This document shows, in pieces, positions 1 to 7,445 of a DNA stretch of 33,799 nucleotides. Source of the stretch: DASUTB01 sp036374835 (GTDB lineage: Bacteria > Actinomycetota > Actinomycetes > Jiangellales > Jiangellaceae); assembly GCA_036374835.1 (NCBI GenBank), contig DASUTB010000095.1, forward strand, positions 1 through 33,799. The letters are read 5' to 3'. The notes below the pieces were generated by a model, which did no database searches, was not told the origin of the DNA, and saw only the letters and a list, made by a program, of their open reading frames with translations. The translations under genes and the position numbers were made by a program. How positions within the stretch are numbered: the stretch's first letter is position 1; every line of letters begins with the position of its first letter.

Positions 1-1677
1 GACGACGAGATCATCTCGTCTCCGGAGATGAACGCCAACATCCCGTGCGACGTCGGCATCACCCAAGGCGCCACCCAGATCACCGGCAACTTCGAGGCCG
101 AGGAGGCACAGGAGCTCGCGGCCCTCATCCAGGGCGGTGCGCTGCCGGTCGAGGTCGAACGGATCGAGCAGCGCGTGGTGGGCCCGACACTCGGCCAGGC
201 CGCGATCGACGCCAGCTTCCAGGCCGCGATCATCGGTATCGCCGTCACCGGCCTGTTCATTCTGTGGGTGTACCGGCTGGTCGGGCTGATGGCCGCGATC
301 GCGCTGGGCGGCTACGCCCTCATCTCGCTCGGGACGCTGACCGCGCTCGGCGCCACACTGACCCTGCCTGGCCTCGCCGGCTTCGTGCTGGCCATCGGCA
401 TGGCCGTCGACGCCAACGTGCTGGTGTTCGAGCGAGCCCGCGAGGATTACGTCGACGGCAACATCAAGAGCAAACGCAAAGCCTTGCGCAGCGGTTTCCG
501 CAACGCGTTGTCCGCTATCGCGGACTCGTCGGTGACGACGCTGATCGCAGCCACCCTGCTGTTCTTCCTCGCCTCCGGGCCGGTCCGCGGCTTCGGCATC
601 ACGCTGTCGATCGGCGTGCTGGCATCGCTGTTCTCCGCACTGATCGTCACCCGGGTGCTGGCCGAGATCGCCGTCTCCCGCGGGTGGGTCGAACGGAATC
701 CGAAGTGGTCCGGCATCGGCGCGCACACGAAGTTCCGCCTGTGGCTGCGCCGGATCAAGCCGAATCTCATGCAGCACAGCCGGCGCTTCCTCGTCGGCTC
801 GCTGATCGCGGTCATCATCGCGACGGCGGGGATCCTCGTTCGAGGGATGAACTTCGGTGTCGAATTCACCGGCGGACGGCAGCTCGCCATCGAGACCGAG
901 CAGCCGATCGACATCGACGACGCGCGCGACATCATCGCCGAAACCGGATACCCCACCGCGATCGTCCAGGAGACCGAGGATGCGGACATCTCGGTGCGGA
1001 CCGAGGAGATCTCCGACGCGGAGGCACGCGGCATCGCCGAAGCGATCGGGGAGACCACCGGTGGCGCGGACATCGTGCGCGACGAGCTGATCGGGCCCAG
1101 CCTCGGCGAAGAGTTGCAGCGCAACGCGCTCATCGCACTGGCGGTGGCGCTTGCCGCGCAGCTGGCCTATCTGGCGATCAGATTCCGGTGGACGTTCAGC
1201 ACCGGCGCGGTGGCCGCGCTGTTCCAGAACGTGGTGCTCGTGATCGGCTTGTTCGCCTGGCTCGGCAAATCGATCGACGGGATCTTCCTCGCCGCGCTGC
1301 TGACGATCATCGGGTACACGGTGAACGACACGGTCGTGCTCTTCGATCGCATTCGTGAGGATTGGCGTCGCGATCCGACCGCGGACTTCCGGGTCACGAC
1401 GAACGGCGCGATCCTCAACACGCTGCCCCGCACGCTCAATACCGGCCTGTCGACGCTGTTCATTCTGGTCGCGCTGTTCCTCCTCGGCGGCGATTCGTTG
1501 TCGGACTTCGCGCTGGCTCTCATCGTCGGCTTGTTGGTCGGCATGTACTCGTCGAACTTCACCGCAGCACCGATCGCGCTCGAGCTCGAGGAGAAGTACC
1601 CGGCGCCGATCCCGGAGGAGAAGGAGAAGAAGCCGGCCGGCACTCGCGAGGACCCGAACTACGGCGCCGTCGTCTAA
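1..1677 (+). CDS. secDF: Protein translocase SecDF fusion, 5'-truncated by window edge
   Basis: The reading frame is open from base 1, so the N-terminus lies outside the window; 558 residues are visible. The first part matches the C-terminal half of SecD, with a periplasmic end, the transmembrane bundle and the motif GMAVDANVLVFERARED. From about codon 255 a SecF part begins, with NFGVEFTGG after its first membrane helix, a periplasmic P4-like domain, and the motif TIIGYTVNDTVVLFDRIRED near the C-terminal helices. SecDF sits in the cytoplasmic membrane and uses proton flow to help SecYEG complete protein export. Many actinobacteria encode SecD and SecF separately, next to apt and relA; here they are fused and an unrelated convergent gene follows, so this may be a second, stand-alone copy. 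The hydrophilic, charged tail is usual. Family assignment is very safe. Confidence 0.95.
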   Translation, partial: DDEIISSPEMNANIPCDVGITQGATQITGNFEAEEAQELAALIQGGALPVEVERIEQRVVGPTLGQAAIDASFQAAIIGIAVTGLFILWVYRLVGLMAAIALGGYALISLGTLTALGATLTLPGLAGFVLAIGMAVDANVLVFERAREDYVDGNIKSKRKALRSGFRNALSAIADSSVTTLIAATLLFFLASGPVRGFGITLSIGVLASLFSALIVTRVLAEIAVSRGWVERNPKWSGIGAHTKFRLWLRRIKPNLMQHSRRFLVGSLIAVIIATAGILVRGMNFGVEFTGGRQLAIETEQPIDIDDARDIIAETGYPTAIVQETEDADISVRTEEISDAEARGIAEAIGETTGGADIVRDELIGPSLGEELQRNALIALAVALAAQLAYLAIRFRWTFSTGAVAALFQNVVLVIGLFAWLGKSIDGIFLAALLTIIGYTVNDTVVLFDRIREDWRRDPTADFRVTTNGAILNTLPRTLNTGLSTLFILVALFLLGGDSLSDFALALIVGLLVGMYSSNFTAAPIALELEEKYPAPIPEEKEKKPAGTREDPNYGAVV

Positions 1678-1728
1678 GAATGATCACGTAAAGCTGGCGT
1701 TTTCCAGCCAAACCACGGCTACAGACCC
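1678..1728 (+). other. 51-base 3'-UTR element, copy 1 (after secDF)
   Basis: It starts on the base after the secDF stop codon. The first 13 bases (GAATGATCACGTA) and the last 9 (TACAGACCC) are identical to a second 51-base element at 5901-5951 behind the cold-shock gene. The centre folds as a hairpin, GCTGG-loop-CCAGC. In the other copy the hairpin sequence is different but still paired, which suggests a structured RNA rather than a simple DNA repeat. No U-tract follows. I do not recognise the element; its function is unknown. Confidence 0.5.
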
Positions 1729-1757
1729 GGCAAAGCCGAGGGAGTCCGAGCAAAGCG

Positions 1758-4334
1758 CTATACGCCGTCCCGCTCGGCACGGCCCCACACGTGCCACACT
1801 GCGGGGACCGCGCGCGTCGCTAGCAGCCAGTAGCCGATGCCGGCCATTAGCGACGCCACGAGCGCGAGCCACCCGGAGAAGTCCCGGATCAGCGGGTAGA
1901 TGAGCCAATGCACGAGGTAGATGTACAGCGAGGCACTCGCCAGCACGCCGGCCACCTTGCGGACCGGCTCCGGCACAACCACCGTCGGCGCCCACACCAG
2001 CAGCAACAGAAGTGCGACGATCAACAGGTTGCGGCCCATACTGTCGAAAAACCCCGGCACGGTCGTGAGCACCACGGCACTGAGCAGTAGCCGCTGCCAC
2101 CGGGCCGACGCGCGCGCCACCGCCCAGCCGATCGCGAACAGCCACAGCGCCGGCTTGGTGTGCGTCAGGCCGATCTCGACGATCTCGTACCGCAGCAGCA
2201 TCCCGATGCCGAGCAGACCGACGGCGAAGCCGAACTGATGCGCTCGCTCCAACCGACTCACCCACGGGATGGCCATGACGGCCACCATGAGCACGAGGAG
2301 CTGGACGAGAACCTCGACGAACCAGAAGTGCCAGCTCGACGTCCACGTCTCCGGGCCGAAAACATTGTTCAGCAGCACCAGGTTGGCCGGCGAGTAGTCC
2401 GTGGTCAGCGCGAACGCCACCGCGATGAAGGCGACACTCGGCACCACGATGCGGCCGATGCTGACCAGCTGGCGCCGGATGCGTTCCCACCCCGTCGCCG
2501 CCGTCAGCTGGAACCGCGCGAAGTTGAATCCGGCCACCGCCAGGAGCGCGTGAGCGCCGCCCGGAACCGTGTACAGACCGATGTGCGTACCAACGATCAT
2601 GACGATCGCCATCGCGCGCATCGCCACCGTCGTCTCCACGGTGTGCAGCGAGAGTCGGCGCCTGTTCCGCACCGCCGGGGTGAGGTCGCGGATCGGCGTG
2701 GTGTGCCAGCCGATCGGCAACTGCCCGAGCGCCTGCTCCAACCGGACGGACATCTCCACGTACGACAAGGAGTCACCGCCCAAGCCGACGAACGTGGAGT
2801 CCGGCGTGACGTCGCCGCGCCCCAGCAGCTCGCCGTACAGCGCCACCAGGGTGGGGACGTCCGCCCGCCCCGTGACCGTATCGGGGTGCCTCTGGCCGGC
2901 CCGCCCCGCAAGGGTGCGCACCGCCCCGTAGTCCGGCTTACCGTTCGCCAGCCGCGGCAACTCCGGCACCACACCGACCCGGACGGCCACCCGCGGCACT
3001 CCGAACCGCCGCGCCAACTCGGTCTCGATGCCGACCGGGTCCACGCCGCCGGGCCCGGCCAGCGCAACGGCCAGTTCGCCGTCACCGCCGGCACAGAGCG
3101 CCTCGTGCCCAAGGTCCGCGAACGTGCGCTCGACGTGGTCCAGATCGACTCGTAACCCGACGATCTTCACGAAGCGGGACCGCCTGCCGATGATCTCGTA
3201 AAGGCCGTCGCCGTTTCGGCGGGCCAGATCGCCGGTGCGCAGCTCGGTCACCGTCCGACCGATACCCAACTCGGCCGGCGTCTGCGCATATCCGAGCATG
3301 ACGTTCCGGCCGTGGTACACGAGCTCACCGGCGTCGGCGTCGTCCATCCCGTCCACCGGCTCGACGGTGAACGCGCCACCGGGAATCGGTCGTCCGATGG
3401 AGCCGGGATCGGTCAGCGTGTGCTCCGGTGGCAGGTACGCCATCCGCGCTGTCGCCTCGGTCGCGCCATACATCACGATCAGGTCGAAGCCTTTGCGCTG
3501 ACCCAGCTCGCCGTAGCGCCGGACGTCGTCCGGAGCCATCCGCCCACCTGCCTGCGTGACGTAGCGCAGGCTCGGCACGAACATCTCGGCGAAGCCGACC
3601 CGGTCCAGCAGCTCGAATGTGTGCGGAACGCCGGCGAACGTCGTCGCGCCGGCGTCCCGGACCAGGTCCCAGAAGCACGCGTCCACCACGGACAGATCGG
3701 TCAGCACCAGACCGGCACCGCGCAGCAGGTGGCTGTGAATCACCGAGAGGCCGTAGCAATAGTGCATCGGCAGTGTGGTTGCCGCGCGGTCGGTCTCGCG
3801 GATGCCGAGGCATGCCGCGATGGCTTCGGCGTTGGCCTGAAGATTGTCGTGCGAGAGCCGGACGAGCTTCGGCGATCCGGTGGACCCAGAGGTGCTCAGC
3901 AGCAGCGCGAGATCCGGATGCAGGTCATGCGCCGTGACGTCCCGCCTGACATCGAGGCGTTCGGTGCCGACCGCCGAACGGATCAGCACGTCCGGGTCGT
4001 ACCGGTCGATGATGGGTGCGGTCGTACTCGGGTCGTCGCCCGGCACGAGGAGGACGGCGTTACCTGCGGCGAGGGCACCGAGGTACCAGACGAGCGTGTC
4101 CAGATCGTTGTATCCCTCGACCAGAACGAGGCGACGCTGCGTCCCGAATTGAGCCGCTGCGTCAGCTACCCGGGCGGCGAGCTCGCGATACGTGAGGAAA
4201 CGCTCGTCCGTGATGATCGCAGGCCGGTCGCCGTACTCCCCGAGATCGGCCACAAACGGCACGCCCTGCGCCGCCGGGGCATGAGCCGCGACACCGGCCG
4301 GCGAGTCGGGCGACGCCCGTGGTGCAGTGATCAC
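1758..4334 (-). CDS. Adenylation - carrier protein - acyltransferase-3 membrane fusion (858 aa)
   Basis: Three modules are visible. Residues 25-475 form an AMP-binding (adenylation) domain: A3 loop STSGSTGSPK at 147-156, A5 YGATE at 289-293, A7 RTGDL at 366-370, catalytic Lys 466 in NGKPD. Its middle (LPMHYCYGLS at 188-197, FAGVPHTFELL at 233-243) resembles acyl-CoA synthetase relatives rather than amino-acid NRPS domains. Residues 490-560 form a phosphopantetheine carrier domain with Ser 522 in GGDSL. Residues 566-850 are a multi-helix acyltransferase-3 domain with His 584 in the first helix and YLVHW at 806-810. The likely reaction is activation of a carboxylic acid as acyl-AMP, loading on the carrier, then transfer to an acceptor at the membrane. 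The logic resembles DltA-DltC-DltB in one chain. Membrane NRPSs such as epsilon-polylysine synthetase are an alternative comparison, but their tandem soluble C-terminal domains are absent. The GTG start is placed by a -10 box 6 bases upstream. Substrate is unknown. Confidence 0.88.
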   Translation of the reverse strand: MITAPRASPDSPAGVAAHAPAAQGVPFVADLGEYGDRPAIITDERFLTYRELAARVADAAAQFGTQRRLVLVEGYNDLDTLVWYLGALAAGNAVLLVPGDDPSTTAPIIDRYDPDVLIRSAVGTERLDVRRDVTAHDLHPDLALLLSTSGSTGSPKLVRLSHDNLQANAEAIAACLGIRETDRAATTLPMHYCYGLSVIHSHLLRGAGLVLTDLSVVDACFWDLVRDAGATTFAGVPHTFELLDRVGFAEMFVPSLRYVTQAGGRMAPDDVRRYGELGQRKGFDLIVMYGATEATARMAYLPPEHTLTDPGSIGRPIPGGAFTVEPVDGMDDADAGELVYHGRNVMLGYAQTPAELGIGRTVTELRTGDLARRNGDGLYEIIGRRSRFVKIVGLRVDLDHVERTFADLGHEALCAGGDGELAVALAGPGGVDPVGIETELARRFGVPRVAVRVGVVPELPRLANGKPDYGAVRTLAGRAGQRHPDTVTGRADVPTLVALYGELLGRGDVTPDSTFVGLGGDSLSYVEMSVRLEQALGQLPIGWHTTPIRDLTPAVRNRRRLSLHTVETTVAMRAMAIVMIVGTHIGLYTVPGGAHALLAVAGFNFARFQLTAATGWERIRRQLVSIGRIVVPSVAFIAVAFALTTDYSPANLVLLNNVFGPETWTSSWHFWFVEVLVQLLVLMVAVMAIPWVSRLERAHQFGFAVGLLGIGMLLRYEIVEIGLTHTKPALWLFAIGWAVARASARWQRLLLSAVVLTTVPGFFDSMGRNLLIVALLLLLVWAPTVVVPEPVRKVAGVLASASLYIYLVHWLIYPLIRDFSGWLALVASLMAGIGYWLLATRAVPAVWHVWGRAERDGV

Positions 4335-4340
4335 CGCGAC

Positions 4341-4346
4341 AGTGTA
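4341..4346 (-). promoter_or_regulatory. -10 box for leaderless transcript of the A-carrier-acyltransferase gene
   Basis: On the minus strand the hexamer TACACT (fits TANNNT) lies 6 bases before the GTG start at 4334. No ribosome binding site is visible between them, so the message probably begins at or next to the start codon. No convincing -35 box was found. Confidence 0.45.
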
Positions 4347-4348
4347 AC

Positions 4349-4367
4349 TGAGTGTAGCCTTACCTTA
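4349..4367 (-). promoter_or_regulatory. Iron-box-like operator (DtxR/IdeR/DmdR family)
   Basis: The minus strand reads TAAGGTAAGGCTACACTCA. Against the degenerate DtxR/IdeR consensus TWAGGTWAGSCTWACCTWA it matches 16 of 19 positions; the left 13 bases fit fully and the right half is weaker. It lies directly upstream of the -10 box of the A-carrier-acyltransferase gene, where a bound repressor would block RNA polymerase. Iron-dependent repression is inferred from position and match only. Confidence 0.5.
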
Positions 4368-4495
4368 CTAGCTGCGCACTGCCGACGGCACCGGACAGAA
4401 TCATTTCTCTGCACCGTTCCGGCTCGGGAGAGGTCCAGACCGCCCCTATGGCCCCTTCTTAGGGCCGCTATCGGCAAGGCCGGCCGATCGGACCG

Positions 4496-4501
4496 TACGA
4501 T
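4496..4501 (+). promoter_or_regulatory. -10 box for leaderless moaB-moaE transcript
   Basis: TACGAT ends 7 bases before the GTG start at 4509 and no Shine-Dalgarno sequence is visible. A hairpin GGCCC-cttctta-GGGCC lies further upstream (about 4450-4468). This supports both the chosen GTG start and a leaderless message. Confidence 0.4.
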
Positions 4502-4508
4502 CGAGACT

Positions 4509-5465
4509 GTGAGCGACACAGCGAGATCCGCCCGAGTCATTGTGGCGTCGAACCGGGCGTCGACCGGGGTCTACGAGGACACGACCGGCCCTGTCATCGC
4601 GGCTTGGTTGGCCGAACGCGATTTCGCGACGGCCGACCCGATCGTCGTGCCCGACGGCGCGCCGGTCACCGCCGCACTGCGCACGTGCCTCGGCGAGGCT
4701 ATCGATCTCATCATCACGACGGGTGGAACCGGCGTGTCACCGACCGATCGAACACCTGAGGCGACCGGCGCCGTCCTCGATTACGAAGTCCCCGGACTCG
4801 CCGAAGCCATCCGCGCCGCAGGTGTAGCGAAAGTACCCACGGCGATGCTGTCGCGCGGCAAGGCGGGTGTGGCCGGCACAACGTTGATCGTGAACTTGCC
4901 CGGCTCGCGTGGCGGCGTCAAGGACGGGCTCGCGGTGCTGGACGGCGTTCTGGAGCACGCCCTGGACCAAGTCACCGGCGGTGACCACCCGAGGGCAACA
5001 GAGCCGATGCCGCCTGCCGGGACCGCTCGTGACACCGTTCCGACGCCGCGAATCGCGCGGTCCGAAATCACGACAGAACCAGTCAGTGCGGACGAACACG
5101 CGCAGCTCGTCCAGGGTGACGGCTCGGGTGCGGTCGTCACGTTCGCCGGCGTGGTGCGCAATCACGACCATGGCCGCAAGGTGGACCGGCTCGACTATGA
5201 GAGCCACCCGACAGCGGAGGATGTGCTCACGACAGTGCTCAAGGACGTCGCGGCCCGCCATCCGGTGCACGCGATCGCAGCAAGTCATCGCGTCGGTGAG
5301 CTGAAGATCGGGGACGTCGCGCTGGCCTGCGCCGTCGCCGCAGCGCACCGGGCCGAAGCGTTCGCCGCATGCGCCGACCTGGTCGACACGGCCAAGGCCC
5401 GGCTGCCTATCTGGAAGCACCAAGTGTTCCACGACGGGACCGACGAGTGGGTCAACTCGCCGTGA
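4509..5465 (+). CDS. moaB-moaE: Bifunctional MoaB/MogA - MoaE molybdenum cofactor protein
   Basis: The 318-residue protein joins two cofactor enzymes. Residues 7-160 are a MoaB/MogA domain with the nucleotide/molybdopterin motif TGGTG at 71-75 followed by SPTDRTPEA; this family adenylates molybdopterin before metal insertion. Residues 180-318 are a MoaE domain, the large subunit of molybdopterin synthase, ending with the family signature KARLPIWKHQ near 296-305. A linker rich in Pro, Thr and Arg joins them. The synthase small subunit MoaD is not in the window. The open frame extends far upstream, but similarity begins only at this GTG, which has a -10 box 7 bases in front. A molybdopterin oxidoreductase at 23948 is a possible user of the cofactor. 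Such fusions are known in actinobacteria. Confidence 0.92.
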   Translation: MSDTARSARVIVASNRASTGVYEDTTGPVIAAWLAERDFATADPIVVPDGAPVTAALRTCLGEAIDLIITTGGTGVSPTDRTPEATGAVLDYEVPGLAEAIRAAGVAKVPTAMLSRGKAGVAGTTLIVNLPGSRGGVKDGLAVLDGVLEHALDQVTGGDHPRATEPMPPAGTARDTVPTPRIARSEITTEPVSADEHAQLVQGDGSGAVVTFAGVVRNHDHGRKVDRLDYESHPTAEDVLTTVLKDVAARHPVHAIAASHRVGELKIGDVALACAVAAAHRAEAFAACADLVDTAKARLPIWKHQVFHDGTDEWVNSP

Positions 5466-5479
5466 GCCCGGCGGGGCTC
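5464..5479 (+). terminator. Hairpin at the end of moaB-moaE
   Basis: GAGCCC-ggcg-GGGCTC forms a perfect 6-bp stem that overlaps the stop codon. No U-tract follows, which is common for actinobacterial terminators. It may only be a weak stop. Confidence 0.4.
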
Positions 5480-5654
5480 GGCAATCGCACGGCGGGCATT
5501 GCGACGTTCGCCCCATACCGTGGTTTAATTGCTGCGTCGTCAGTTCTGTGACAGTGCTTGACCGCGCGCGCGGGGCCGCGAGATCCTGCGGGCGTGTTGC
5601 TTTTCTTACAAGAAGTGCGCAAGTGCCGGCAAACCCGACGGCCGGAGGCTCACA

Positions 5655-5690
5655 TAGGGTGGGTCCCCGAAATCACCTTGTAAGGAGAGA
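5655..5690 (+). promoter_or_regulatory. Candidate -10 box and ribosome binding site of the cold-shock gene
   Basis: TAGGGT at 5655-5660 is a good actinobacterial -10 hexamer. It is followed by a short leader and a strong Shine-Dalgarno sequence, AAGGAGA (about 5682-5688), a few bases before the ATG at 5692. The -35 region is unclear. Upstream, about 5600-5617, a short inverted repeat TTCTT-ac-AAGAA is present. Bases 5480-5654 hold no recognisable gene. Confidence 0.4.
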
Positions 5691-5691
5691 C

Positions 5692-5895
5692 ATGCCGCAG
5701 GGCACAGTAAAGTGGTTCAACTCGGAGAAGGGCTTCGGCTTCATCGCCGTCGACGAGGGCGGCTCGGACGTCTTCGTCCACTACTCCGAGATCCAGGGTT
5801 CGGGCTTTCGCACGCTCGAGGAGAACCAGCGCGTCGAGTTCGAGATCGTCCAGGGCCAGAAGGGCCTGCAGGCCTCGGGCGTCCGCGCCATCTAG
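5692..5895 (+). CDS. Cold-shock protein, CspA family
   Basis: This 67-residue protein is a complete cold-shock domain, a five-stranded OB fold. Both RNA-binding motifs are present: KGFGFI (RNP1, about residues 13-18) and VFVHYSEI (RNP2, about 27-34), with WFN near the N-terminus. Proteins of this size bind single-stranded RNA and DNA and act as RNA chaperones in the cytoplasm, either constitutively or after a temperature drop. A strong AAGGAGA ribosome site supports the ATG start. The gene is a single transcription unit, with the 51-base element and then a strong terminator directly downstream. Confidence 0.96.
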   Translation: MPQGTVKWFNSEKGFGFIAVDEGGSDVFVHYSEIQGSGFRTLEENQRVEFEIVQGQKGLQASGVRAI

Positions 5896-5900
5896 AACTA

Positions 5901-5951
5901 GAATGATCACGTAGGGTCGGGGATTCCCGGCCGTACGTGGCATACAGACCC
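5901..5951 (+). other. 51-base 3'-UTR element, copy 2 (after the cold-shock gene)
   Basis: The element starts six bases after the cold-shock stop codon and ends just before the terminator. It shares GAATGATCACGTA and TACAGACCC with the copy at 1678-1728 at exactly the same spacing. Its central stem is GGTCGGG-gatt-CCCGGCC, different from copy 1 in sequence but also paired. Here the flanks CACGTA and TACGTG could pair as an additional outer stem; copy 1 cannot form that one. Confidence 0.5.
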
Positions 5952-5960
5952 GCATCGCGA

Positions 5961-6014
5961 GGACGGCTCCAGCATCGGCTGCAATGCCGTTGCTGGAGCC
6001 GTCCTTGCTCTTTT
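5961..6014 (+). terminator. Strong rho-independent terminator of the cold-shock gene
   Basis: A perfect 14-bp stem (GGACGGCTCCAGCA at 5961-5974, complement at 5991-6004) carries an inner 4-bp stem CGGC/GCCG in its loop. It is followed by the T-rich run ttgctctttt. It is the clearest intrinsic terminator in the window. Confidence 0.9.
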
Positions 6015-6284
6015 CCGGCCCGCGCAAGGCTGGGACGGGCGGGTGCCGGGACGGCTGCCGCTACGTGCCCTCCAACTCGCGGGACCAATTCATTTACGGC
6101 ACGCGGGTGCCGCGGACCCCGGTAGGACGGGCTGCCATGCCGAGCGCGGATGGGAATCGGGTGTCGGATACCGTCACGGCATCGCGGATTCCGTACCGGG
6201 ACCGGTGAGCTCGGCGCAGCGCCGCGCCGCCTCCAAACCTGATGCCGATACGTCCGCACGTCCAAAGACTGCGAAGGAGCGACC

Positions 6285-7256
6285 GTGCCGCTGTTCGACC
6301 TCTCCCTAGCCGAACTCGAAACCTATCGACCGGAGCCGACCGCGGCGGACGATTTCGACGACTTCTGGGCCACGACCCTCGACTCGGCGCGCCGGCATGA
6401 GCTCGCACCGTCCTTCCAACCGGCGGACTACCTGCTCACGGCGGTTGACGTGTTCGACACGACCTTTGCCGGCTGGAACGGTGAGCGCGTGTCGGCATGG
6501 CTGCTACTACCGCGCGACCGTCCCGAACGCGTGCCCGCCGTCGTCCAGTTCGTCGGCTACGGCGGTGGGCGCGGGCTGCCGTACCAGCACCTTCTCATGC
6601 CGGCCGCGGGCTACGCGACGCTGATCATGGACACCCGGGGCCAGGGCAGCGGCTGGAGCCCTGGGACGACGCCCGACCCCGAACCCGATCCGGGAACCGG
6701 GCAGCACCCGGGTTTCGTGACCCGTGGCGTGTCGGACCGGCGCACGTACTACTACCGGCGGGTGATGACCGATGCGGTGCGGGCGGTCGAGTGCGTGGCC
6801 GCGCACCCGGCCGTGGACCGGAGCCGCATCGCCGTTCACGGCACCAGCCAGGGCGGCGGGCTCGCCCTCGCCGCGGGTGCGCTGGCCCAGCAGGTGGCTG
6901 CGGTGCTGGCCCACGTGCCGTTCCTCTGCCACTTCCGGCGCGCGTCCGAGATCACCGACGAGATGCCGTACAAGGAGATCGGCCGGTACCTGAAGATCCG
7001 CCGCGACCAGGTGGACGCCACGTTCGGCACCCTCAGCTACTTCGATGGCATGAACTTCGCAGCACGGGCTACGGCACCGGCGCTGTTCTCGGTCGCGCTC
7101 ATGGACATGGTCTGCCCGCCGTCCACGGTGTATGCGGCATACAACAACTACGCGGGCCCGAAACAGATCGCCGTGTGGCCGTACAACGGCCATGAGGGCG
7201 GCGAGATGTTCCAGGAGAAGGAAGACCTCAGGTTCCTCAGGAGACTCTTCGCATGA
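6285..7256 (+). CDS. Acetylxylan esterase / cephalosporin-C deacetylase family (CE7)
   Basis: The 323-residue alpha/beta hydrolase has all CE7 marks: the RGQG motif in DTRGQGSGW, nucleophile Ser 188 in GTSQGG, catalytic Asp 274 in LMDMVCPP and His 303 in NGHEGG. CE7 enzymes are cytoplasmic and remove acetyl groups from short xylo-oligosaccharides and from cephalosporin C. No signal peptide is present, in agreement with that. The GTG start is preceded by AAGGAGCG at good spacing. The length is normal for the family. No sugar transporter or glycosidase lies next to it, so its substrate in this organism is open. The stop codon overlaps the ATG of a 32-codon open frame. Confidence 0.92.
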   Translation: MPLFDLSLAELETYRPEPTAADDFDDFWATTLDSARRHELAPSFQPADYLLTAVDVFDTTFAGWNGERVSAWLLLPRDRPERVPAVVQFVGYGGGRGLPYQHLLMPAAGYATLIMDTRGQGSGWSPGTTPDPEPDPGTGQHPGFVTRGVSDRRTYYYRRVMTDAVRAVECVAAHPAVDRSRIAVHGTSQGGGLALAAGALAQQVAAVLAHVPFLCHFRRASEITDEMPYKEIGRYLKIRRDQVDATFGTLSYFDGMNFAARATAPALFSVALMDMVCPPSTVYAAYNNYAGPKQIAVWPYNGHEGGEMFQEKEDLRFLRRLFA

Positions 7257-7351
7257 CGTATGAGCGGTTCGAGGTGACGTCCCACCCGATCGCACCAACA
7301 CCGGCCCGCCCGCACCGAACACCGGGTCACGGACCGACGTCAAGATCGTAA
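7253..7351 (+). other. Short open frame (32 aa) overlapping the esterase stop
   Basis: An ATG overlaps the esterase stop codon as ATGA, the usual sign of translational coupling, and opens 32 codons rich in Pro, Arg and His. The sequence resembles no protein I know. It may be the stump of a lost second gene of an operon. The rest of the gap up to 7445 shows only AACGGT-type short repeats and the ribosome site of the next gene. Confidence 0.2.
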
Positions 7352-7445
7352 CGGTCGATGCCGGAACGGTAACGGCACGATCCGGAGCCACTCCGCCCGC
7401 GTCCAAGCCCTCATAACGTGCGACGAAACGGGATGGAGGCCCACG

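Noticed and set aside
447..1133. Minus-strand 228-codon frame within secDF
   Set aside because: Ser/Arg/Ala-rich shadow of the secDF reading frame, with no similarity to a family.
3312..4508. Long upstream extension of the moaB-moaE frame (399 extra codons)
   Set aside because: It overlaps the A-carrier-acyltransferase gene on the other strand and has a composition typical of an antisense shadow. MoaB similarity starts at the GTG at 4509.
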